A stretch of 64,000 nucleotides of DNA from Solwaraspora sp. WMMD1047 (lineage in GTDB: Bacteria > Actinomycetota > Actinomycetes > Mycobacteriales > Micromonosporaceae): positions 1,240,001-1,304,000 of the forward strand of contig NZ_JARUBL010000001.1 of the NCBI RefSeq assembly GCF_029626155.1, written 5' to 3'. The notes under the pieces were generated by a model. That model was not told the origin of the DNA and did no database searches. It worked only from the letters and a program-made list of their open reading frames with translations. A program made the position numbers and the translations under genes. Positions 8,322-15,556 of the stretch are shown piece by piece; within the stretch, counting starts at the first letter, position 1; each line of letters starts with the position of its first letter.

Positions 8322-9154
8322 CACCGGCTGCCCGCCAGCCGGGACGACTCGTCCCGGCCCCAACCGCTGCGGGTCGCCGGCCGGCGGGCGGCCCACCCGG
8401 CCGCCACCGTCAGCGCCAGATAGCAGGCCCCGGCCGGCAGCAGCCAGGGCCGGGGCAGCACCACGTCGAACAGCCAGGAGGCCGGCCGGGAGCGGCGGAC
8501 CTGGCCGCCGGTGCCACGCAACGCGGCGTTGCCGGCCCGCACCCGGCCCAACCGGCGCAGCAGGTCGCGGGTGCGGTGCGGGGTGGCCACCACGGTCGCC
8601 ACCGCCGGCACCTCCCGCTTCTCCCCGGCCCGGAAGAGCGAGTCCAGGAACAGATCGTCGGCGAGCTGGTCCGGGAACTCGGCGAACCGTGCCCGCCCGG
8701 CCGCGCCGAGCGCGATCGCACCCCGGCCGAACAGCGCGTCCCGGAACGCCGGCAGCCTCCCGTTCACCGCGTAGTAGGCCCGGACCAGCAACGGCCGGCC
8801 GGTGGTGTCGAGCAACCGGCGCGGAGCGACCGCGAGCGACCCGCCCTCGACGAGCGCGGCGGCCAGCGCGCGGGCGGCCGGCGCGGTGAGCACGATGTCG
8901 GCGTCCAGGTAGATCCGGGGAAACGCGGCCACCGCGCGGTCGCCCGCGTTCAGCGCCGCCGGCTTGCCCGCCGCCGCCAGCTCCAGCACGCGTACGCCGG
9001 GGAACGAGCGGGCGATCTCGGCGGTCGCGTCGGTGCAGCCGTTCGCCACCACCACCACCTCGAACTCGCCCGGCTCGGCGCGGTCCAGCAGACCGTGCAG
9101 ACACCGGGGAAGCACCGCCGCCTCGTTGTGCGCGGCGATCACCACACTGATCAC
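8318..9154 (-). CDS. family 2 glycosyltransferase
   Basis: 278 residues, GTG start at 9154 overlapping the previous stop by 4 nt. Motifs: SVVIAAHNEAAVLPRC, VVVANGCTDATAE, YLDADIVL (DxD), ADDLFLDSLF. A hydrophobic C-terminal stretch (FDVVLPRPWLLPAGACYLAL) could anchor it to the membrane. Overall pattern is that of processive or dolichyl-phosphate-type GT2 proteins. It is flanked on both sides by other GT2 genes with 4-nt overlaps, so it is co-translated with them in polysaccharide assembly. Confidence 0.88.
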   Translation of the reverse strand: MISVVIAAHNEAAVLPRCLHGLLDRAEPGEFEVVVVANGCTDATAEIARSFPGVRVLELAAAGKPAALNAGDRAVAAFPRIYLDADIVLTAPAARALAAALVEGGSLAVAPRRLLDTTGRPLLVRAYYAVNGRLPAFRDALFGRGAIALGAAGRARFAEFPDQLADDLFLDSLFRAGEKREVPAVATVVATPHRTRDLLRRLGRVRAGNAALRGTGGQVRRSRPASWLFDVVLPRPWLLPAGACYLALTVAAGWAARRPATRSGWGRDESSRLAGSRW

Positions 9155-9993
9155 CACGGGGCCCGCCCGGTCAGCGCCCACCGGATCCGGCGGGTGATGG
9201 TCCGCCGGCGCAGCCGCCAGCCCTCGTACTCGCGCAGGTCCAGCGAGGCCGCCTGGACGAGTCGGGCCGAGTGCCGCATGTGCTCGGTCCACTCGGCGAT
9301 GGTGCGTACCCCGGTGTTGCGGGCCGACAGCGGGCGGCGGGCCATCAGGTCCTCGTCGGTGCGGTAGATCGTGTTGGGGCTGCGCGGGTCGTCCATGTGG
9401 TCCTCTCGCAGGAACGGGTGGTACCAGCCGTTCACCCAGCCGAGCCGGGCGGTCCGTAGGCACCAGGAGGTGAACGACTCGCCGTCGGCGATCGGCCCGG
9501 CCTGCTCGACCACCGACCGTTTCGCCAGATAGCCGCTGCCCTGCACCCAGTGGTTGCGCAGCAGCGCGTGCCCGCCGGGGAAGGCGACGAGCTTGCGCGC
9601 CGTCAGCGCCGGGTCGACGTCCTCGTCCGGGAACCGCCAGGTGCCGATCACCCCGAACTCGGGCACGTCCCGGTGTGCCCGACTCAGCGTCGGCAGCCAC
9701 TCGGGGTCCTGCAGGCAGTCGTCGTCGACCTTGCTGACCAGGTCCCCGGTGGACTCCCGCCACAGCCAGTTGGTCGGCTCCCGCAGCCCGACGTTCACCG
9801 GGCTGTGCCGGAAGCGGTGCAGCCGGGGATGGTCGCGGACCGCCTCGACGGCGTCCAGGGTCGCCCGGTCGGTGCCGTTGTGCCAGACCCAGACCCGGGC
9901 GTACGGGGGGCAGCCGTCCAGCAGCCGGGGCAGCGAGAGCCGGACGTACTCCGGCCGGTTGTACGTGATCATCAGGATGTCGATGCCGGTCAT
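9151..9993 (-). CDS. glycosyltransferase family A (GT2-like) protein
   Basis: 280 residues from the ATG at 9993, which overlaps the stop of the Wzy-like gene (ATGA). Motifs: DILMITYNRPEYVRLSL, VWHNGTDRATLD, NVGLREPTNWLW, SKVDDDCLQDPEWL (DDD as metal site). No membrane segment is seen. It is probably a soluble transferase acting on the lipid-linked glycan. Position between the Wzy-like polymerase and two more GT2 genes gives the context. Sugar specificity unknown. Confidence 0.85.
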   Translation of the reverse strand: MTGIDILMITYNRPEYVRLSLPRLLDGCPPYARVWVWHNGTDRATLDAVEAVRDHPRLHRFRHSPVNVGLREPTNWLWRESTGDLVSKVDDDCLQDPEWLPTLSRAHRDVPEFGVIGTWRFPDEDVDPALTARKLVAFPGGHALLRNHWVQGSGYLAKRSVVEQAGPIADGESFTSWCLRTARLGWVNGWYHPFLREDHMDDPRSPNTIYRTDEDLMARRPLSARNTGVRTIAEWTEHMRHSARLVQAASLDLREYEGWRLRRRTITRRIRWALTGRAPW

Positions 9994-11351
9994 GCCGTCC
10001 CACTGTCGTCGTTGATCCGGTCCGCCCGGGTGACCCGCCACAGCGCGCCGGCCAGACCGAGCAGCAGGTGCAGGGTGATCAGGTAGGTGGAGTAGTAGAG
10101 GGCGTCGAAGGCGAGCGCGCCGATGCCGAGCACGACGATGGCGACCGCCAGCACGGCGGCCAGGTCGCGGCCCCGGGGATCGGCCAGGCGGCGGCGGGCG
10201 CGGGCGGCGACCAGCGCGCCGGCCAGCAGCAGGAAGGCGAGGCCGGCGACCCCGACCAGGCCCCCGGTGATCAGGGTGGCGAGCCACTGGTTGTCCAGCA
10301 TCTGGTAGAGCTCCGGCAGCCAGGTGCCGACGCCGCGGCCGAGCAGCGGGCTGTCCCGCACGAACGGCGCGGCGTAGTCGTAGTCCTCCAGCCGGCCGGC
10401 CACGCTCGGGTCCCGGTCACCGGCGAGCAGCAGGGCGCGCAGCGTCGCCAGCAGGCCGGGCCGCAGGACCTGGATCAGGGCCGCCAGCGCGGCGCCGACG
10501 ATCAGCACGTTGAAGGTGGTGCGCAGCGGCCAGACCAGCACCAACAGCAGCAGGCCGGCGGCCAGCGCGAGCACCCCGGTGCGGGAGAGCGAGATCGGGA
10601 TCACGCCGGCCTGGATGATCGCCAGGGTCAGGTAGATCTGCCGGTCCCGCCGGTGGTCGGAGAACCGGGCGAAGTGGATCGCCACCAGCAGACCGATGAC
10701 CATGAGCAGACTGAACTCGATGTAGTGGCCGGTCGTGCTGGCCACCCGGACCAGGTCGCCGGTGCCCCGGATGCTGAAGCCGATCTGGTCGCGTTGGAAG
10801 GTCAACAGCGGGGGGAGTTGCAGGTGGTTGGTCAGGTTGATCCGGAGCGAGAACTGGCTCAACCCGATCAGCGCCATCGCGGTGGACCCCCAGCAGAACA
10901 CCCGCAGCACCGTGTCGATCCGGTCCCGGCTGCCCAGGCCGTCGGCGGCGGCGAGCAGGACGCCGCCGGCGGCGAGGGCCATCAGCACGGTCCGGTCCGC
11001 GCCGGCCGATTCCAGCGCGCTGAGACCCCGGGCGTGGCCGGCGGCGTACGAGGCGGCCACGGTGGCCAGGTAACCGGTGAGCACCCAGCGCATCGGCTGC
11101 GGTCCCCGGCGGGCCAGGGTGGGGTGCAGCCGGGTCAGCGTCCACCAGACCAGTAGCCCGAATCCCACCAGGACCGCCGGCCGGCCGAGGATCGTCAGCG
11201 GCGGGAAGATCAGCCGGTGCGGCAGCAGGTACGCCAGCAGTACGGCCAGCGCCAGCCCGACCGTCGCATCCCGGCCGGGCCGCTGGACCGGAGCGGGGTG
11301 GACCCGCCCCGGCGCGGACCCGACCGGGAACGACAGGGCTGGTGAGGTCAC
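9990..11351 (-). CDS. O-antigen ligase/polymerase-like membrane protein (Wzy-type)
   Basis: 453 residues, GTG start overlapping the upstream stop by 4 nt. About eleven hydrophobic segments are visible (for example VGLALAVLLAYLLPHRLIF, FSLLMVIGLLVAIHFA, LALAAGLLLLVLVWPL, LAAVLAVAIVVLGIGAL). A large loop with SVAGRLEDYDYAAPFVRDSPLLGRGVG matches the conserved periplasmic loop of the Wzy/WaaL family (R-x10-P-x2-G-x-G). It would polymerise repeat units on the outer membrane face in the Wzx/Wzy pathway. The adjacent Wzz-like gene supports polymerase over ligase. Confidence 0.85.
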   Translation of the reverse strand: MTSPALSFPVGSAPGRVHPAPVQRPGRDATVGLALAVLLAYLLPHRLIFPPLTILGRPAVLVGFGLLVWWTLTRLHPTLARRGPQPMRWVLTGYLATVAASYAAGHARGLSALESAGADRTVLMALAAGGVLLAAADGLGSRDRIDTVLRVFCWGSTAMALIGLSQFSLRINLTNHLQLPPLLTFQRDQIGFSIRGTGDLVRVASTTGHYIEFSLLMVIGLLVAIHFARFSDHRRDRQIYLTLAIIQAGVIPISLSRTGVLALAAGLLLLVLVWPLRTTFNVLIVGAALAALIQVLRPGLLATLRALLLAGDRDPSVAGRLEDYDYAAPFVRDSPLLGRGVGTWLPELYQMLDNQWLATLITGGLVGVAGLAFLLLAGALVAARARRRLADPRGRDLAAVLAVAIVVLGIGALAFDALYYSTYLITLHLLLGLAGALWRVTRADRINDDSGTA

Positions 11352-12226
11352 GCCGATCGGCCCGCCGGTGCGGTTTCCCGCCGTCCCGGTTCACCGGCGG
11401 GCTGGCTCCCGGGCTGGCTGCCGGCGGGCTGGCTGCCGGCGGTCGGGTGGTCGGCGGCGGTCGCCGGCCGGCTGTCCGCGCCGCGGTCACCGTGGGGACC
11501 GCTGTCATCCTGGGCGCGGCTGTCATCCTGGCCGCGCCGGTCGGCTCCGCGCGGGCCGTCGTCGTCGACCGGGCGGTCGTCCGGGCCGCCCCGGTGCTGG
11601 CCGGTCCGGGCGGCGGCCCGGCGACGTGTCATCGCGTCCCAGCCGACGGCGGCACCGGCGGCGAGCAGCAGACCGAGACAGACCATCGTGATCTGTACCC
11701 GGAGCACGTTGCTGCGCGACGGGGTGATGTTCAGGCCGGCGTCCAGCACCTGGGTGGTGATCTGCTCACCACCGCGTGAGCCGTACGGCGCCTGCTGCCG
11801 GGCCACCTCGTCGTTGATCAGCCGGGTGGTGGCCTCGACGGTGACCAGCGCCTGCTCCCGGGTCGCCGCGGCGACCTCGACGGTCAGGATCGAACTGCGC
11901 TGAACCAGTTCGACCTGGTAGCCGGGATCGCCACCGGCGGCCGCCACCCGCGACCGGGCGTCGTGCGCGGAGGTGGAGATCTGGACCGCCTGGGCCATCG
12001 CGCTCTCACCGACCCGCAGCCAGGGATTGGCCGGCTGCGGACTTTCGCCCGGGGCGGGCGCGGCGACCGCCACCGTGGGCGGGACGAGCACGATGGCCAC
12101 CGAGGTCTTGTACTCCGGCTGGATCGCCGAGCCGACCGCGTAGGCGGCGCCGAGGGTCACCACCACCACCGGCAGGGTCACGTACCACCGCCGGAACATG
12201 AGTCTGATCAGGTCGAGAAAGTCCAT
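11348..12226 (-). CDS. Wzz-like polysaccharide co-polymerase without kinase domain
   Basis: 292 residues, ATG start with AGGACGGA upstream. A transmembrane segment near residues 16-34 (YVTLPVVVVTLGAAYAVG), an extracytoplasmic domain with coiled-coil tendency (ARSRVAAAGGDPGYQVELVQRSS) and a second membrane segment near 177-196 give the chain-length-determinant topology. The C-terminal about 90 residues are a hydrophilic Asp/Arg/Gly/Ser tail (RGQDDSRAQDDSGPHGDRG, then repeated GSQPAG) with no Walker motifs or Tyr cluster, so there is no BY-kinase domain. It would set polymer length with the adjacent Wzy-like protein. It follows the GT4 gene by 24 nt. Confidence 0.82.
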   Translation of the reverse strand: MDFLDLIRLMFRRWYVTLPVVVVTLGAAYAVGSAIQPEYKTSVAIVLVPPTVAVAAPAPGESPQPANPWLRVGESAMAQAVQISTSAHDARSRVAAAGGDPGYQVELVQRSSILTVEVAAATREQALVTVEATTRLINDEVARQQAPYGSRGGEQITTQVLDAGLNITPSRSNVLRVQITMVCLGLLLAAGAAVGWDAMTRRRAAARTGQHRGGPDDRPVDDDGPRGADRRGQDDSRAQDDSGPHGDRGADSRPATAADHPTAGSQPAGSQPGSQPAGEPGRRETAPAGRSA

Positions 12227-12250
12227 GGGGGGTTCCGTCCTTTGAGGGTT

Positions 12251-13633
12251 TCAGGTGGTCAGCGCCGAGGTGTCGCCGATCGGCGTCGGGGTCGGCGGCT
12301 GGTTGCCGGGGGTGTCCGGTCTGATCAGGCGGTTCCACAGGTCGATGTAGGACCGGGCCTGGTGGTCCCAGGCGAGCTGGTCGGCGAATCTGCGTCGGGC
12401 GATGTCGCGCATCCCGGCCCGCCGGTCCGGGTCGTCGAGGAGCCGGTCCAGCTCGGCGGCGAGCTCGTCGGGACTGCCGGTCGGCACGTAGCTCGCCGCC
12501 GCGCCGGCGGTGCGGCGCGTCTCCAGCAGGTCGACCGCGACCACCGGCAGGCCCCGGCCCAGGTACTCGACCGTCTTGGCCATCGTCGACAGCTCGGCCA
12601 TCCGGGTCGGCGGATCGGGCTGGAGCGCGATCGACGCCGAGTGCAGCAGGCTGTTCACCTGGTCGGGCTCCAGCCACCCGGTGAACCGGACGACGTCGGT
12701 GAGGCCGCGATCCTCGGTGAGCCGGCGCAGCGGGGGCAGGCATTCCCCGTCGCCGGCCACCACCAGCCGCCAGTCGGCGTCGCCGCGGAGCTCGACGAGT
12801 CGTTCGGCGGCCAGCACCGCGAGGTCGACCCGGTCCTGTTCGTTGATCACCCCGAGGTAGACGATGGTCTGGGGTGGGGTCGACCCCCGCCACGCCGACG
12901 CGGGGCGGTGGGCCGGGTTCTGCCGGGGAGCCGGGTTCTGCCGGGCTGCCGGCGGGGAGGTGCCGGGCGGACCGCCGACCTCGGCCAGGGTCGGCCCGTT
13001 GCGGACCACCACGACCCGGTCGGGGTCGCACCCGCCCCGACTGATCGCCAGGTCGCGGTAGGACTGGTTGGTGGCGATCACGGCGGAGGCACAGCGCCAG
13101 GAGAGCTTCTCGAAGATCCGGAGCAACCGCAGTACGCCCCGCCGCGGCCGGTCGGTCTTGCACTCGTACAGCTCGGGGCTGAGGTCGTGGTGGTCGAAGA
13201 CGAACGGCCGGCCGGCCGCCCGCAGCAGCAGGCCGACGATCCAGAACACGTCGGGCGGATTGCAGGTCTGCACGGCGTCGACCCGGGTACGCAGCATCAG
13301 CGCCAACAGCCGGCCGGTCACGGCGACCAGCGCCCAGGCGAACTCGGCCGCGAAGGAGAGCACCCCCGAGCCGGCGAACGGTTGGCGGAACGGGCGGACG
13401 GCGGTGCGCTCGGTGCCGGGCAGCACGCCCGGGTCGCCGGACCCGCGCGGGCAGATCACCGTCACCCGGTAGCCCGCCTCCTCCAGGGCCCGGCACTGCC
13501 GGATCACCCGGCGGTCCCGCTCGGCGGGCAGGTTGACCACGACGATGACGACGTGCGGTGGTCGGTCGGGCACCCTCTCACTCCGTCCGTCGGCCCCGCG
13601 ATCGGACCGGCGCGAGTCCATCGCGCCGGGCAA
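12251..13633 (-). CDS. family 4 glycosyltransferase
   Basis: 460 residues if the TTG at 13633 is used; the ATG at 13621 (MDSRR) is the main alternative. GT-B fold: N-terminal domain with VVIVVVNLPAERDRRVIRQC and FVFDHHDLSPELYE, C-terminal domain with TIVYLGVINEQDR, VVAGDGECLPPLRRL and MAKTVEYLGRGLPVVAVD (glycine-rich loop; a usual EPFG Glu motif is not obvious). It resembles exopolysaccharide GT4 enzymes that act early on lipid-linked sugars. First gene of the 13633-7275 operon. A TAGAGT hexamer lies 6 nt before the TTG. Confidence 0.88.
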   Translation of the reverse strand: MPGAMDSRRSDRGADGRSERVPDRPPHVVIVVVNLPAERDRRVIRQCRALEEAGYRVTVICPRGSGDPGVLPGTERTAVRPFRQPFAGSGVLSFAAEFAWALVAVTGRLLALMLRTRVDAVQTCNPPDVFWIVGLLLRAAGRPFVFDHHDLSPELYECKTDRPRRGVLRLLRIFEKLSWRCASAVIATNQSYRDLAISRGGCDPDRVVVVRNGPTLAEVGGPPGTSPPAARQNPAPRQNPAHRPASAWRGSTPPQTIVYLGVINEQDRVDLAVLAAERLVELRGDADWRLVVAGDGECLPPLRRLTEDRGLTDVVRFTGWLEPDQVNSLLHSASIALQPDPPTRMAELSTMAKTVEYLGRGLPVVAVDLLETRRTAGAAASYVPTGSPDELAAELDRLLDDPDRRAGMRDIARRRFADQLAWDHQARSYIDLWNRLIRPDTPGNQPPTPTPIGDTSALTT

Positions 13634-13639
13634 ACGGTC

Positions 13640-13645
13640 ACTCTA
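13640..13645 (-). promoter_or_regulatory. -10-like hexamer TAGAGT for the exopolysaccharide operon
   Basis: On the minus strand TAGAGT ends 6 nt before the TTG at 13633 and 18 nt before the ATG at 13621. It would start transcription at or just before the GT4 coding region. No convincing -35 element was seen. Confidence 0.4.
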
Positions 13646-13726
13646 GCGACCGGATGCGCTGACTCAGAGTGCATGCGCGGTCCGATCATTCGCGAGTCTT
13701 GTCGACATTGCTACAGATCGTCTGAC

Positions 13727-13740
13727 CAATCGGTCGATTG
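13727..13740. promoter_or_regulatory. 14-nt palindrome CAATCGGTCGATTG, possible operator
   Basis: Perfect 6-nt arms with a 2-nt centre, in the AT-richer middle of the 252-nt divergent region between the exopolysaccharide operon and the first sugar-dehydrogenase gene. Its position suits a regulator binding site serving both sides. No regulator gene is nearby. Confidence 0.3.
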
Positions 13741-13885
13741 ATTGAAACAGTCTCATTAGTACGTAGTGCCGGTTTAGTCGCTCTGGTCCGGCAGTTGACT
13801 GCGCCCGTCCGACGGCCCGCGCGACTGTGGACAACAGGTGCGGAGCCCACCTAGACCGCACCTTCCGCAAGATCGGAGGACGGTC

Positions 13886-15292
13886 ATGTTCCAGCGACTG
13901 CAATCAAGACGCCTGGTGTCCGCGCTGCTCACCCTCGCCGTCGTCGGGCCGACCGGGGCGGGGACGGCCGACACCGCGCGGGCGCAGGCCCTACCGCCCA
14001 ACTTCACCGACCGGGTGGTGTTCTCGGGCCTGACCCAGCCGACGAAGCTGGTCTTCGCCCGCGACGGCCGGGTCTTCGTAGGCCAGAAGAACGGCGTCAT
14101 CCTGGTCTACCGCGGGCTGACCGGCACCACCGCCACCGTCGTGGCCGACCTGCGCCCCAAGGTGTACGACTTCGCCGACTTCGGGCTGCTCGGCCTCGCC
14201 CTGGCGCCCACCTTCCCGACCGACCCGTACCTGTACCTCAGCTACAGCTACGACGGGGTCATCGGCGGCCCGGCGCCGACCTACCACGACACCTGTACGT
14301 TGCCCGGCAACTGCCGGACCAGCGCCCGGGTGTCCCGGCTGCGGATCAACGGCGACGTGGCGACCGGCCCCGAACAGGTGCTGGTCCACGACTGGTGCAC
14401 CCAGGGCGACACCCACTCCGTCGGCGATGTCGGCTTCGGTCCGGACGGCGCGCTCTACGTCACCGGCGGCGAGGGTGCCTGGGACGTCGTCGACTACGGC
14501 CAGACCGGCTCACCGCGCAACCCGTGCGGCGACCCGCCGGCGCCGGTCGGCGGCGCGATGACCCCGCCGACCGCCGAGGGCGGCGCGCTGCGCGCCCAGG
14601 ACCTGCGCACCCCGGCCGACCCCACCGGGCTCTCCGGGACCGTGATCCGGATCAACCCGGCGACCGGCGCGGCGCTGTCGACGAACCCGGGGTACGGCAG
14701 CCCGGACCCGAACGCCCGCCGGATCGTCGCGTACGGACTGCGCCAGCCGTACCGCTGGACCTTCCGCCCGGGTACCTCGGAGCTCTGGATCGGCGACGTG
14801 GGTTGGCGGGACTGGGAGGAGATCAACCAGGTGACCGACCCGGTTGCCGGGCCGCTACGCAACTTCGGCTGGCCCTGTTACGAGGGGAGCGCCCCACAGG
14901 CCAGCTACCAGCCGATCGGCCTGAACCTCTGCACGAGCCTGTACGCCGCCGGCACCGCGACCGCGCCGCGGTTCAGCTACCGGCACGGTCAGCCGGTGCG
15001 GGCCGGCGACGGCTGCGCGACGGCGCGCGGCGCGATCAGCGGCCTGGCCTTCTACCCCGCCAGCGGCGGGCACTACCCGGCCCGCTTCTTCGGATCGCTC
15101 TTCTTCACCGACGTGGTGCGCCGCTGCGTCTGGGCGGCCCGGCCCGGGGCCAGCGGGGTACCCAACTTCAACTACATCGATCCGTTGGGCAGCACGGTGG
15201 GTCGGCCGGTCGACCTCCAGGTGGGACCGGACCGCAACCTGTACTACGTGGACCTCGCCGGCGGCGCGATCCGCCGGCTCCAGTACCGCTGA
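13886..15292 (+). CDS. secreted glucose/sorbosone dehydrogenase-like (PQQ-type beta-propeller) protein
   Basis: 468 residues, ATG at 13886 with GGAGGA upstream. A signal peptide covers the first about 32 residues (LVSALLTLAVVGPTGAG, AQA cleavage). The body is the GSDH six-blade propeller: VFSGLTQPTKLVFA, GVILVYRG, GLLGLALAPTFP, HDWCTQGDTHSVGDV, DGALYVTGGEGA, GTVIRINPATG, AYGLRQPYRWTF, WIGDVGWRDWEEIN, GWPCYEG, DLQVGPDRNLYYVD. The Cys residues probably form disulfides outside the cell. The family oxidises sugars with PQQ, or binds sugars. No PQQ genes are visible here. A longer paralogue follows 264 nt downstream, and the pair sits inside the polysaccharide locus. Confidence 0.87.
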   Translation: MFQRLQSRRLVSALLTLAVVGPTGAGTADTARAQALPPNFTDRVVFSGLTQPTKLVFARDGRVFVGQKNGVILVYRGLTGTTATVVADLRPKVYDFADFGLLGLALAPTFPTDPYLYLSYSYDGVIGGPAPTYHDTCTLPGNCRTSARVSRLRINGDVATGPEQVLVHDWCTQGDTHSVGDVGFGPDGALYVTGGEGAWDVVDYGQTGSPRNPCGDPPAPVGGAMTPPTAEGGALRAQDLRTPADPTGLSGTVIRINPATGAALSTNPGYGSPDPNARRIVAYGLRQPYRWTFRPGTSELWIGDVGWRDWEEINQVTDPVAGPLRNFGWPCYEGSAPQASYQPIGLNLCTSLYAAGTATAPRFSYRHGQPVRAGDGCATARGAISGLAFYPASGGHYPARFFGSLFFTDVVRRCVWAARPGASGVPNFNYIDPLGSTVGRPVDLQVGPDRNLYYVDLAGGAIRRLQYR

Positions 15293-15556
15293 CCCCACGC
15301 ACCCAGCAGGTCAATGGGCCAGATCGGACGAATGGCCGGATGTCGGCAACGATCGCTTTCAGTCGGCATCCGGAACCGGTCCCGTTCCTCCCCCGGACGA
15401 GTCGTCGGGGCGTCGGCCGGGCCGGCACTTCGGGCCGGTCGGCCCCGGCTCTCGGTCCGCCACCTGACAGCCCACCCTGGACCCGCCGCCAATGCTTTGA
15501 GCAGGCATTCTGCGACCGGGATCCGGCCCGGGCCAGGGCCGGGGGATGGGGTAATC